Of a DNA stretch of 64,000 nt, positions 15,872-24,294 are shown piece after piece; position 1 is the stretch's first letter; every line of letters begins with the position of its first letter. The notes under the pieces were generated by a model, which saw only the letters and a program-made list of their open reading frames with translations, did not search any database and had not been told where the DNA came from. Position numbers and translations under genes: made by a program. Source of the DNA: Actinoplanes xinjiangensis (lineage in GTDB: Bacteria > Actinomycetota > Actinomycetes > Mycobacteriales > Micromonosporaceae); the NCBI RefSeq assembly GCF_003148685.1, contig NZ_QGGR01000019.1:62001-126000 (forward strand), read 5' to 3'.

Positions 15872-18684
15872 TATTTCTTCAACCCCAGCTTCCAGGCACC
15901 GAGGCCGTGCGAGGCCGCGTACAGGATCCGTTTGCCGGGCACCACCGTCAGGCCGGTGACCTCGACGTTGGGCATGCCGGCCGCGGCCTTGACCCAGGCG
16001 GTGGTTCCGCTGGGCAGCCGCAGCACCCCGAAGTCGGTCGCCGCGTACAGGTCGCCGGTGACGTCGTCGCGCACCAGGTCGGTCACCGGCTGGTCGCCGA
16101 GGTTGTGCGACAGGTCCGCCCAGGTGGCCGACCCGTCGGCGGCCACCGTGACCGCGAAGGCGTGTCCCGGCGTGGCCGGGGTGTTGGAGTTGAACCCGCT
16201 GTAGGACACCCAGGCCCGGCCCGGGTCCTTCGGGTCGGGGTGGATGCTGCTGACGAACCGGTTCGGCAGCGGACGGTCGTCGTCGACGCGGGTCCACTGC
16301 ACGGCAGAGGCGGGTTCGGCGTCGACGTTGCGGGAGACGAAGACCCGCCCGGCGGTGGTGGCCGCCCACGCTGTCGAGGTGTCCGCGGCCGACCGTTCGA
16401 TCGCCGCGAGCGCGCCGCCGGCCTTGTCACCCCAGTCGGCGGCGGTCAGCGCGACGGTGCCCAGTTGCTGCCAGTCGCCGCACTGCTCCTCGAACGTGCC
16501 GGTCCAGGTGTTGCAGATCCGGTTCGCCTCCTCGAGGCTGCGGTCGCCGAGACCGAACGTCTTGGTCCGGTACGCGCTGACCCCGGTGCCGGCGAACAGG
16601 GTGCCGCTGACCTTGGGGTCGCTGATCACCGGTGCGTAGAACTGGGTGCCGGGCTGCGCGTCGATCGGCTCGCCGATGTAGATCCAGCTGCCGGTGTCGC
16701 CGTTGGCGAAGTTCACCTCGGCCTGCACGCCGGTGTAGGTGTGGAAGCGGAACTCGGGCCGGGCCACGTCGAAGCCGGACTGGCCGCCGTCGCCGATGAT
16801 CGTGTTCAGCCAGCGGCGCTGCTCGCCCTTGTTCTCCCAGGTGCCGTTGTCCTGCGTGCCGCCCTGCAGCAGGTCCGCGTCGTGCGGGCTCACCGACAGG
16901 CTCATGAACTGCAGGGTGGTCAGCCCGTCGTTGACCGACTCCAGCTTCGACGGGATCTTCGACAGCATCTGCCGACAGCGCTGCTGCTGCACAGCGGTCA
17001 GCGCCCGCTCCTCGGCGTCGCACCATGCGGAACGGTCGACGAACGTGCCGCTGGAGCGCATCACACCGCCGTCGTTGGCCTCGAAGAACTGGAACGGATT
17101 ACGCGGGTTGGTGACGATGTCCTGCTGGTCGGGGTGCAGGCCGTTGGGGTGCAGCTCGTCGGTGCCGTCGAAGGTCATGTCGGTGCCGCTGACACCCGCG
17201 TCGGTGGACAGCACCACGGCGCGCTTGTTGGCGATGGTCTCGCCGTACACGTACGACCCGCCGGTGTAGACCATGTCCGGGTGGCCCTCGGGGCTGTGCA
17301 CGAAGATGTCGTACCAGCACTGCCCGCCGCACTGGTTGTAGGTGGCATAGCCCGGGTCGGCGACGTTGGCGCTGGTCAGGTCCTGGAAGGTCGGGGCGCC
17401 GGCGGCCACGTCGTCACTGCGGAACAGCCGCGAGTACGGGGCGCCGGTGTTGCCCTCGTAGACGTACATCCGGGTCTTGCCGTTGGGCAGCCGGGTCACG
17501 TCGAAGGCCGCCCGGGTCTGGAAGACCGTCGGCGCGAGGGACGCCTTGACCTGCGCCCAGGTGGCACCGCCGTCGGGTGAGCGCCAGATGCCGCGGGCGT
17601 ACGACGACGCGTACACGATGTTGCTGTCGCCGGGGTCCAACTCGATGTGCCGCACCCCGCGCGGGGAGCAGGCGGCGGTGTTGGCGAACTCCGCGGCGCT
17701 GCCGGTGCACTGGGTCGCGTCGGCCGTGCCGTTGTGGACGAACTTCCAGGTCCGGCCGGCGTCGGTGGACTTGTACAGGCCCCACTTGGCGGCGTCCGGG
17801 ACGGGCCGGGTGACGCCGCCGCAGCAGACGCTCGACATGCCGCGCAGCGCGGTGGTGGTCGCCACGTACAGCGTCCTGCGGTCCCCCGGCTTAACGATGA
17901 TCTCGCCGATGCCCTTGCCCGCGAGCTCGTTCTTACCGATTGGTCCCTGCCAGGTCAGACCGCCGTTGGTGGACTTGTACAGGCCGACGCCGGCCACGCA
18001 GCCGGAGGCGCAGATGTTCGCCTCACCGGTGCCCACGTAGATGGTCAGCCCGGTCGGGTCGTTGCCGTCGATGGTGACCGCACCGGCCGCGTTGATGCCG
18101 AGCGGCCCGCCCAGATACGCCCACTTCGGCTTCTTGGCGAGGATGTCGAGGGTGGCCCATACGCCGCCGCCGGCCGGGGTGATGTAGGCGCGGCAGAAAC
18201 CCGGACGGCACTGCTTGGTGATCGCGATGGACGTGGTCCGGCCACCGGCCACATACGCGTTGGGCACGTAGTTGTAGGCGTTGCGGAGCTCGGTGAAGGG
18301 ATACAGTGCCTCGCTCGGGCCGATGTTGGTCCAGCGGCCCTGGTGCGAGCGGCCGGCCGGGACGGCTCGGGCGTCGGCGGCGGCGAAGGCCGATCGTGAC
18401 CGGTCGACCTGGGCGACCGAGATGGTCTGCGCCGGGTAGGCGCGTTCGTCGAACTCGCCCTGCCCGAGCGCGCCGGGGGTGTCCAGGACACCACCGTTGG
18501 GTGCGGCCTGTCGCACCCGGGCCAGGTGGGCACCGAGGGCGCTGGGCATCTCACCGTCGCCGGCGGCCGCGGCCGAAGCCGCCGGCACGGTGGCCCCGGC
18601 AAGATGGATCCCGGCCCCACTGACGCCGGCGACCAGCGCGCCGATCACTGCACCGATGAGCAACTGCCGACGTCTGCGGGTCAC
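15871..18684 (-). CDS. Secreted multi-blade beta-propeller (BNR/Asp-box repeat) protein
   Basis: 937 residues with an N-terminal basic stretch (MTRRRRQLLIG) and a long hydrophobic signal segment, so it is exported. Asp-box motifs of sialidase/Vps10-type propellers recur: YKSTNGGLTWQ, YKSTDAGRTWKF, WRSPDGGATWAQ. Blade motifs such as IYVGTGEANICASG and IELDPGDSNIVYASSYARG follow one another. Several cysteines (NICASGC, CCGG, CGGQCW) may form disulphides. It resembles two-propeller xyloglucanase-type proteins, but I cannot assign catalytic acids. As first gene of the sugar-importer operon it may hydrolyse or capture a polysaccharide whose products the transporter takes up. Confidence 0.75.
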   Translation of the reverse strand: MTRRRRQLLIGAVIGALVAGVSGAGIHLAGATVPAASAAAAGDGEMPSALGAHLARVRQAAPNGGVLDTPGALGQGEFDERAYPAQTISVAQVDRSRSAFAAADARAVPAGRSHQGRWTNIGPSEALYPFTELRNAYNYVPNAYVAGGRTTSIAITKQCRPGFCRAYITPAGGGVWATLDILAKKPKWAYLGGPLGINAAGAVTIDGNDPTGLTIYVGTGEANICASGCVAGVGLYKSTNGGLTWQGPIGKNELAGKGIGEIIVKPGDRRTLYVATTTALRGMSSVCCGGVTRPVPDAAKWGLYKSTDAGRTWKFVHNGTADATQCTGSAAEFANTAACSPRGVRHIELDPGDSNIVYASSYARGIWRSPDGGATWAQVKASLAPTVFQTRAAFDVTRLPNGKTRMYVYEGNTGAPYSRLFRSDDVAAGAPTFQDLTSANVADPGYATYNQCGGQCWYDIFVHSPEGHPDMVYTGGSYVYGETIANKRAVVLSTDAGVSGTDMTFDGTDELHPNGLHPDQQDIVTNPRNPFQFFEANDGGVMRSSGTFVDRSAWCDAEERALTAVQQQRCRQMLSKIPSKLESVNDGLTTLQFMSLSVSPHDADLLQGGTQDNGTWENKGEQRRWLNTIIGDGGQSGFDVARPEFRFHTYTGVQAEVNFANGDTGSWIYIGEPIDAQPGTQFYAPVISDPKVSGTLFAGTGVSAYRTKTFGLGDRSLEEANRICNTWTGTFEEQCGDWQQLGTVALTAADWGDKAGGALAAIERSAADTSTAWAATTAGRVFVSRNVDAEPASAVQWTRVDDDRPLPNRFVSSIHPDPKDPGRAWVSYSGFNSNTPATPGHAFAVTVAADGSATWADLSHNLGDQPVTDLVRDDVTGDLYAATDFGVLRLPSGTTAWVKAAAGMPNVEVTGLTVVPGKRILYAASHGLGAWKLGLKK

Positions 18685-18870
18685 GAGATCGCCCTTCCCG
18701 GACGCGCCGTAGCCGGTACCGATCGGCGACCGTCACTATCGGCGTCCGCCGCGACCCTCTCAGATACCAGTGATGCCTGGCAATGTCTCGGCCCGGTTGC
18801 CCCTTTCCGGAGTTTTCACAACCAGCCGCGGTACGGGCGGCGGGCACCGGCCGGCGCCCGCCGCCGACGC

Positions 18871-19371
18871 TCAGGGCTCGACGTAGCGGGCGCTCTGTCC
18901 CGCCGTCACCCACGGGTCGCCGCTCGACTCCGCGCACTGGAGCTTGATCGTGACCGCGTGCACGTACTGGCTGACCACCGGGCGGAAGTTGACGTCGTCG
19001 AACCAGGTCTGCCCGTTCGGCGCGCAGAAGTCCGAGCTGGTGTCGGTGTACGTCTCGATGAAGCCGTTGTCGTACTCGACCATCATCTGCACCCGGACGC
19101 ACTCGTCCCGGGCGTTGTTGATCCAGATCCGCCCGACGAGTGTCGGCTCCCAGACTCCGGCGGTGTTCATCACCCAGTCGAGCCGGCCGTCGTCGGTCGG
19201 CCGGCCGGAGACGTCGTGGAGCCTGCCGTCCCCGAAGTCGAAGTGCGACTCGGTGATCTTGAACTCGTCGACCCGGTAGACCGTCGCGTGCGCGACCCCG
19301 GCGACGCCCAGGCCCATCGTGACGGCCAGTGCGACCACGAGGGCGCGTAATCCTGTTCTCTGCCGGCGCAT
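18871..19371 (-). CDS. Small secreted protein of unknown function
   Basis: 166 residues; the signal peptide ALVVALAVTMGLGVAGVAHA is clear. The mature ~137 residues are beta-rich and acidic (YRVDEFKITESHFDFGDGRL, then IWINNARDECVRVQMMVEYD and FCAPNGQTWFDDVNF) with three cysteines. I recognise no family. The divergent region shared with the SARP-type regulator carries three 11-bp direct repeats that, read on the strand of this gene, point toward it, suggesting control by that regulator. Confidence 0.65.
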   Translation of the reverse strand: MRRQRTGLRALVVALAVTMGLGVAGVAHATVYRVDEFKITESHFDFGDGRLHDVSGRPTDDGRLDWVMNTAGVWEPTLVGRIWINNARDECVRVQMMVEYDNGFIETYTDTSSDFCAPNGQTWFDDVNFRPVVSQYVHAVTIKLQCAESSGDPWVTAGQSARYVEP

Positions 19372-19441
19372 TCCGATTCCCCCACTGTTCGTGGCCTCGA
19401 TCCGGTGACCGGGGCCTGCGATGAAGTGTCGGAAGCAGCCC

Positions 19442-19474
19442 TCATCGTGGCGTCATCGCGGCGTCAGCGCCCGT
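19442..19474 (-). promoter_or_regulatory. Three 11-bp direct repeats (SARP-type operator candidate)
   Basis: On the plus strand TCA recurs at 19442, 19453 and 19464, exactly one helical turn (11 bp) apart: TCATCGTGGCG, TCATCGCGGCG, TCAGCGCCCGT. Read on the minus strand the units are GCTGACG, GATGACG and GATGAGG, each followed by four bases. SARP/BTAD regulators are known to bind heptamer direct repeats with 11-bp spacing. The block lies between the small secreted gene and the SARP-containing regulator, 67 bases from the former's start. Confidence 0.55.
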
Positions 19475-19605
19475 GATGTCGCGGGCCGCCGGTTGCGGAC
19501 CCGGGAGTCTCCGACTCTGGCGGGTTGCCGACAATCGGCGCCGCCGGGACCGAACCGTGCTGCTATTGGCGTCGATGGTTCGAGGACGATGGACAGGGAG
19601 CCGGC

Positions 19606-22600
19606 ATGACGGAACAGACCCGTCGACTGCGCCGTGCGGGACGCTGTTTCATCTATGTGGCCGCGGCCGGATACGGCAAGACGACGACCCTTGAAGCGCT
19701 GTGCGCGGACGGTGCGGGGACGTACTGGACTGCCGAGGCGCTGCTCGCCGCGCCGTACGATCATCCGCAGGCGGCCGTGGCCCGGGTGGTCGTCGACGAC
19801 CTGTGTGCGTTGTCCGGGCCGGCGCAGCGACATCTGGCGCGGGAACTGGCGACACTGCCGGCCGATGCCGAAATCTGGCTGGCGGCCCGCCGGCCCCTCG
19901 ACCCCGGGTTCTACGCCACGCTACCGGGGTCGGCCGTCGAGCGCGGTGCCGCCGACCTCGCCCTCTCCCTCGACCAGGTCGCCCGAGTCCTCCGTGAGGA
20001 GCACGGCGTCGCCGATGCCGAACTGGCCGTGCAGGTGTACGACGTCACCGCGGGATGGCCGGCGCTGGTCCAGTTCGCCGGTGAGGCGTTGGGCCGGCAG
20101 GGAGCCGGCCCGGAGGAGCTACTCGCGGCGATCACCGACCCCGGCACCCCGGCCGCGACCTGGATCGGCGAGCAGGTGCTGGCCGAGCAGCCGGAGGGCG
20201 CCGCAGCACTGCTGGATGCGGCCGTCGCGCTCGACCCGGTGGCCGAGGCGCTGTGCCTCGGCCTGGCGGACGCGGGGCTGCTCGACACCGGCGTACCCGC
20301 CGCGCCGCTGCACTGGCTGCGATCGTTGAGCCGCGCGGGTCTGCTCGTGGCACGCCCCGGTGCGGCGCCGCGACTGGTACCGGTGGTGGCGGCGGTCCTC
20401 GGTCATCGGCGCCGGGCAGGCTGTGCGGGCACCGGCGTGCCCTCCGGCGCCTTCGTGGACTTCGCCGCCTCATGGTATTCGCGCAACGGGCACCCGACCG
20501 CTGCGGCGGCGCTCCTGCACCGGGCGGGGCGGCCGGTGCAGTGCGCGGCCATGCTCGCCGAACACGGTGACCGGATGCTGGCCGCCGGAGGCGGGAATGA
20601 GGTCGTGCGGCTGCTGCGCTCGATCCCCGAGGAGCAGCGGTCCTTCGATCTGCGGCTGGTGCATGGCGACGCGCTGCGGATGACCGGCGACGCCGCCGGA
20701 GCGCTGCGCGTCTTCGCCCCGCTGCTGCGAGATCCGGCACGCTCCGGGGACGCCGGACTGCGCTGGCGGGCGGCGATGGTGCACTACATGCGCGGCGAAT
20801 ACGCAACGGCGCTGGAGCTGTGCACGCCGTCTGCCGGCACCGGGCGGACCGTCGACGACGTCTTGCTGCTGGCCTGCCGGGCCGGCGCGTTGATGATGCT
20901 GGGCCGGTCCAGCGACTCCGCCGCCGTGGCGGCGGACGCGCTCCACCTCGCGGAAAGCCACGGCGACGATCGGGCGAAGGCAGCCGCGCACATCGCCGCC
21001 GCGCTCGGTGCGGTGGGTGCCCGGCGCGACGAGCACCTGGCCGCTGCGCTCGAGGCGGCGCAGCACGCCGACGACGTGGTCACCGTGGTCCGGGTCCTGG
21101 TGAACCGGGCCGAAGGGCTGATCCGCGACGCCCGGTACCCGGAGGCGCTGCGGGTCGCCGCGCGGGCGGTGCACACCGCGGAGCACAGTTGCCCACCCGG
21201 GTTGCTGGTGGCGGCGCTGTCCAACGCCGGCGACGCGCTGCTGCGGCTCGGCCGGTACGACGACGCCGAGCGGCACTTCGAGCGAGTGGTCTCGGTGTCG
21301 CACCGGGCCGGTCTGAGCCGCGCGGCGTCCGGGTTGTGGGGCATCGCCGAGGTCCGCCGGCAACTCGGCCGGCGTGAGCAGAGCCGGACCGCGTTCGAGG
21401 AGGCGATCGAGGCGGCGCACGCGGTCGCTGACACGCAGGTGCTCGTGCCGGCGCTGACCGGCCTCACCCGGGTACTGCTGGACGGGCCGGACCCCGACCT
21501 CGCCGCGGCTCGCTGCGCCGCCGAGGAGGCCGAGCGAGCCGCGCCGGAGATCCTGCTGCCTCTCGCCCTGGTGGCCGTCGGCTGGGTCGCCTTCGCTGAG
21601 GGCGCCCTACCGGTCGCGCAACAGCGGGCTGCCGCGGCGGTGACTGCCGCCCGGACGAGCCGGCGCGCCGACTGCCTTGCCAACGCGCTCGAACTCGTCG
21701 CCGCGGTCAGCACCGACACCGCGGACGCGATGGCCGCTCTGCGGGAGGCGGAGGCGATCTGGCGTGCCGCGGGTGCGATACCCGCCGCCGACCGGGCCCT
21801 GGTGCTGCTCGGCCGCCTGCCCGGCGCTGACGGTGCCCAGCGTTCCACCGCGAAAACCGCCGCTCGGCGACTCATGGATCTGGGGGTATCGGCCATCGAC
21901 GGCACCCGGCTGCCGGCAGGCCAGGACAGGTCGACGCCGGTGCGGATCCGGGTCCTGGGCGGGTTCGAGGTCTCCGTCGACGGCCGGCCGGTGCCCCTGC
22001 CGGCTTGGCGCTCCCGGCAGGCCAGGTCACTGGTCAAGATCCTTGTCGCCCGGCGTGGCCGACCCGTCCCACGCCTCGAACTCCGCGAACTGCTCTGGCC
22101 CGACGACGAGCCACACCGTACGGCGCACCGGCTCTCGGTCCTGCTGTCGGTGGTGCGCACCGTGCTGGACCCTGCGCGCCGCTGGCCGACCGACCACCAC
22201 GTCCGGGCCGACCTGGCCGGAATCTCGCTCGACACCGGGCACGTGGCGGTCGACGCCGAGGAACTGCTGAGCGACGCGGCACACGCGGCGCTGCTGATGC
22301 GAACCGGCGACCGGGCACATGCGCGGGAGGTACTCGTCGAGCTCGACCGGTTGTATCGCGGCGACGCGTTCAGCGACGAGCCCTATGAGGAATGGGCAGA
22401 CGGGCTGCGCGAGGAAGCGCGTGCGGTGTGGCTCCGCGCGCTGCGCGACCTCGCCGGGCTCAGCCGCGCCGCCGGCGAGCTGGACCAGGCGGTCACCTAC
22501 CTGGTCTGGCTGCTCGCCATCGACGCCTATGACGAGAGGGTGCACCGCGCCCTGGTCGAAGTCATGGTCAGGGCCGGCCGGCACGGTGAAGCCCGCCGCG

Positions 22601-22680
22601 CCTTCGACCGCTGGTGCCGATCCATGCGGTCGATCGACGCGCCGGTGCCGACGACCACGATCCTCGCCGGCCGTGCCTGA
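19606..22680 (+). CDS. STAND-type ATPase / SARP (BTAD) transcriptional regulator
   Basis: 1024 residues from the ATG at 19606, preceded by CAGGGAG; the frame extends upstream to 19525 without a better start. A P-loop (VAAAGYGKTTTLEAL, residues ~17-31) opens a degenerate NTPase domain resembling MalT/STAND regulators. Helical TPR-like repeats fill ~residues 300-740. From ~residue 778 there is an OmpR-like winged helix (VRIRVLGGFEVSVDGRPVPL, then RSRQARSLVKILVARRG) followed by the BTAD helical domain to ~1020. AfsR-type proteins carry the SARP part at the N-terminus; here it is C-terminal. It probably controls the flanking secreted-protein genes, whose promoters carry 11-bp repeats. Confidence 0.85.
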   Translation: MTEQTRRLRRAGRCFIYVAAAGYGKTTTLEALCADGAGTYWTAEALLAAPYDHPQAAVARVVVDDLCALSGPAQRHLARELATLPADAEIWLAARRPLDPGFYATLPGSAVERGAADLALSLDQVARVLREEHGVADAELAVQVYDVTAGWPALVQFAGEALGRQGAGPEELLAAITDPGTPAATWIGEQVLAEQPEGAAALLDAAVALDPVAEALCLGLADAGLLDTGVPAAPLHWLRSLSRAGLLVARPGAAPRLVPVVAAVLGHRRRAGCAGTGVPSGAFVDFAASWYSRNGHPTAAAALLHRAGRPVQCAAMLAEHGDRMLAAGGGNEVVRLLRSIPEEQRSFDLRLVHGDALRMTGDAAGALRVFAPLLRDPARSGDAGLRWRAAMVHYMRGEYATALELCTPSAGTGRTVDDVLLLACRAGALMMLGRSSDSAAVAADALHLAESHGDDRAKAAAHIAAALGAVGARRDEHLAAALEAAQHADDVVTVVRVLVNRAEGLIRDARYPEALRVAARAVHTAEHSCPPGLLVAALSNAGDALLRLGRYDDAERHFERVVSVSHRAGLSRAASGLWGIAEVRRQLGRREQSRTAFEEAIEAAHAVADTQVLVPALTGLTRVLLDGPDPDLAAARCAAEEAERAAPEILLPLALVAVGWVAFAEGALPVAQQRAAAAVTAARTSRRADCLANALELVAAVSTDTADAMAALREAEAIWRAAGAIPAADRALVLLGRLPGADGAQRSTAKTAARRLMDLGVSAIDGTRLPAGQDRSTPVRIRVLGGFEVSVDGRPVPLPAWRSRQARSLVKILVARRGRPVPRLELRELLWPDDEPHRTAHRLSVLLSVVRTVLDPARRWPTDHHVRADLAGISLDTGHVAVDAEELLSDAAHAALLMRTGDRAHAREVLVELDRLYRGDAFSDEPYEEWADGLREEARAVWLRALRDLAGLSRAAGELDQAVTYLVWLLAIDAYDERVHRALVEVMVRAGRHGEARRAFDRWCRSMRSIDAPVPTTTILAGRA

Positions 22681-22686
22681 CGACCG

Positions 22687-23229
22687 TCAGAACAGGACGG
22701 GGTGACTGGCGCACCAGAACACGTACTGGACGATGTCGAAGCGCCAGTACACATGCGGGTAATCGACGTTGCAATTGTTGGAGCCGGTGCCGCCGTGACC
22801 GATGTCGATGCCGTCCTCGCCGTGCAGGGTGTCGTCGCCCGAGCCGCCGTAGAGCGTATCGTCGTCCTCGCCGCCGAACAGCACGTCGTTGTCGGCACCG
22901 CCGTCCATCGTGTCGGCATCCTTGACGCCGTGGAGTTCGTCGCAGCCGTCGTCACCGTACAGGGTGTCGGCGCCGGCGCCGCCGACGATCACGTCGTTGC
23001 CGCCGAGACCGTGGATCACATCGTCACCCCCGTAACCGCGGATCACGTCGTCACGGGCGGAGCCGTTGAGCACGTCGTCGCCGGACGTACCTTCGACGAT
23101 GATGCCCGACCCGGGTGATTCACACGGGTCGATCGCGGCCGCCGCTCCCGCAGTCGAGAGGGTGAGACCGGCGGTGACGAGGATCGTCGCGCTCAACAAG
23201 GACATTCCCTTACGCAGGTTTTCAGACAT
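22687..23229 (-). CDS. Secreted RTX-type calcium-binding protein
   Basis: 180 residues from ATG, with GGGAGG upstream. After the signal peptide (MSLLSATILVTAGLTLSTAG), nonapeptide repeats of the GGxGxDxxx type run from about residue 48 to 135 (LHGLGGNDVIVGGAGADTLYG, split over adjacent units), forming a calcium-filled beta-roll. It differs from exported toxins in having a Sec signal and no type-I secretion tail. The C-terminus (NNCNVDYPHVYWRFDIVQYV) ends in a Cys-containing aromatic tail. Its stop lies six bases from that of the SARP-type gene, a convergent arrangement. Confidence 0.85.
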   Translation of the reverse strand: MSENLRKGMSLLSATILVTAGLTLSTAGAAAAIDPCESPGSGIIVEGTSGDDVLNGSARDDVIRGYGGDDVIHGLGGNDVIVGGAGADTLYGDDGCDELHGVKDADTMDGGADNDVLFGGEDDDTLYGGSGDDTLHGEDGIDIGHGGTGSNNCNVDYPHVYWRFDIVQYVFWCASHPVLF

Positions 23230-23252
23230 GCAGGCAACCTCCCACCACCCCG

Positions 23253-23274
23253 TCATCGTGACGTCATCACGGCA
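23253..23274 (-). promoter_or_regulatory. Two 11-bp direct repeats ahead of the first RTX gene
   Basis: On the minus strand GATGACGTCAC and GATGACGGGGT stand in tandem, the GATGACG heptamer repeated at 11-bp spacing. They match the units at 19442-19474. They sit in the 64-base gap between the two RTX genes, only about 24 bases from the downstream start codon, which leaves little room for a promoter, so function here is less certain. Confidence 0.4.
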
Positions 23275-23293
23275 CCGGCCGAAGTCGACGTGG

Positions 23294-24061
23294 TCAGCAG
23301 TTGATCTGCGTCTCGGTTGCCGGGCTGCAGACGTCGACGTCACCGGCCGGTCCGCCGTTGCCGGTGTCGTTGCCCGCCTCGCCGTCCATCTGGTCGTCAC
23401 CGTCGTTGCCTCGTACGACGTCGCCGCCGTCGCCGCCGAACAGGTCGTCATCGCCGAAACCGCCGTTGAGCACGTCGTCACCGCCGTCACCGTCGAGCCG
23501 GTCGTTCTGCTCGTTGCCGGCGATGTCGTCGTCGCCCATTCCTCCGCGGACCCGGTCCTGACCGTCGCCGCCGCTGAGCACGTCGTCACCGCTGTCACCG
23601 GCGAGCTGGTCGTCGCCGCTGTCGCCGTTCACCGCGTCGATACCGGCGCCCCCGCTCAGGGTGTCGTCGTCCTCGTTGCCGTTGACGGTGTCGTCGCCGT
23701 CACCACCGGCGGCGAGATCGTCGCACCGGTTGCCGGAGACGAGGTCGTCGCCGTTCTCGCCGTCGATGCTGTCCGCGCCGTCACCACCGAGGATGATGTC
23801 GTCGCCGTCACCGCCGAGGATGACATCGTTGCCACCCCGTCCGTCGATGAGGTCGGCGCCGCCGCGCCCGTCGATGAAGTCGTCGAACGGAGTGCCGATG
23901 AGGTTGTTGGGCATGACGTCACCGATGACGACCGCCCCGGGTCCCTGCGGCAGGCAGTGCGGCTCTTCGTCGGCGTAGGCGGGCGAAGCGCCCGACATGG
24001 CCAGTGCGGCCGAGGTGAGCAGGAACGCGGTGGCCGTGGCCAGGGTCTTTCGCTGGTTCAT
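23294..24061 (-). CDS. Secreted RTX-type calcium-binding protein, larger paralogue
   Basis: 255 residues from the ATG at 24061, preceded by TGGAGG. The signal peptide LATATAFLLTSAALAMSGAS ends near PAYA. More than fifteen GGDGxD-type nonapeptides follow from about residue 55 to 235, so nearly the whole mature protein is a calcium-binding beta-roll. It ends in a short Cys-containing segment (GDVDVCSPATETQINC). It looks like a tandem duplicate of the 22687-23229 gene with a longer roll. Three 11-bp repeats lie in its upstream region. Confidence 0.87.
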   Translation of the reverse strand: MNQRKTLATATAFLLTSAALAMSGASPAYADEEPHCLPQGPGAVVIGDVMPNNLIGTPFDDFIDGRGGADLIDGRGGNDVILGGDGDDIILGGDGADSIDGENGDDLVSGNRCDDLAAGGDGDDTVNGNEDDDTLSGGAGIDAVNGDSGDDQLAGDSGDDVLSGGDGQDRVRGGMGDDDIAGNEQNDRLDGDGGDDVLNGGFGDDDLFGGDGGDVVRGNDGDDQMDGEAGNDTGNGGPAGDVDVCSPATETQINC

Positions 24062-24150
24062 GGTGGTGCCTCCAGAGAGGTTCCACCGGGCCCACCTGGT
24101 GGGGGTCCGGGCCACCGGACAGGTGGCAGGCAGAGCGTCGCCCGCACCCG

Positions 24151-24183
24151 TCAGCCCGGTGTCAGTGCGCCGTCATGCGGACT
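24151..24183 (-). promoter_or_regulatory. Three 11-bp direct repeats ahead of the larger RTX gene
   Basis: On the plus strand TCA occurs at 24151, 24162 and 24173, exactly 11 bp apart. On the minus strand, toward the RTX gene, the units read CATGACG, ACTGACA and GCTGACG, each followed by four bases, keeping the central TGAC of the other two blocks. The block ends about 90 bases before the start codon, a plausible activator position. Confidence 0.5.
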
Positions 24184-24201
24184 CTGGACGCATCGACAGC
24201 C

Positions 24202-24223
24202 GTAAGGGTTCTGTAAGGCTGCC
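24202..24223 (+). promoter_or_regulatory. GTAAGG direct repeats (11-bp period) ahead of the HAF gene
   Basis: GTAAGGGTTCT at 24202 is followed by GTAAGGCTGCC at 24213, again with 11-bp period, on the strand of the HAF-repeat gene that starts at 24295. The heptamer differs from the GATGACG-type units, so a different or more relaxed recognition would be required. Noted as a candidate only. Confidence 0.3.
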
Positions 24224-24294
24224 CGGACACCGCGCCGGCGGCCTCTCCCGTAGACAGAACAGGACGTTTCGGAGTCACGCCACGGGGAGGAAGT

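Noticed and set aside
15793..17580. 595-residue plus-strand frame
   Set aside because: Shadow of the secreted propeller gene; Val/Gly/Asp-rich with no structure-like pattern.
22702..24115. Regular short repeats considered as a CRISPR array or satellite
   Set aside because: The repeats follow the codon pattern of RTX nonapeptides (GGxGxDxxx) in open frames with signal peptides; spacing is not that of repeat-spacer units.
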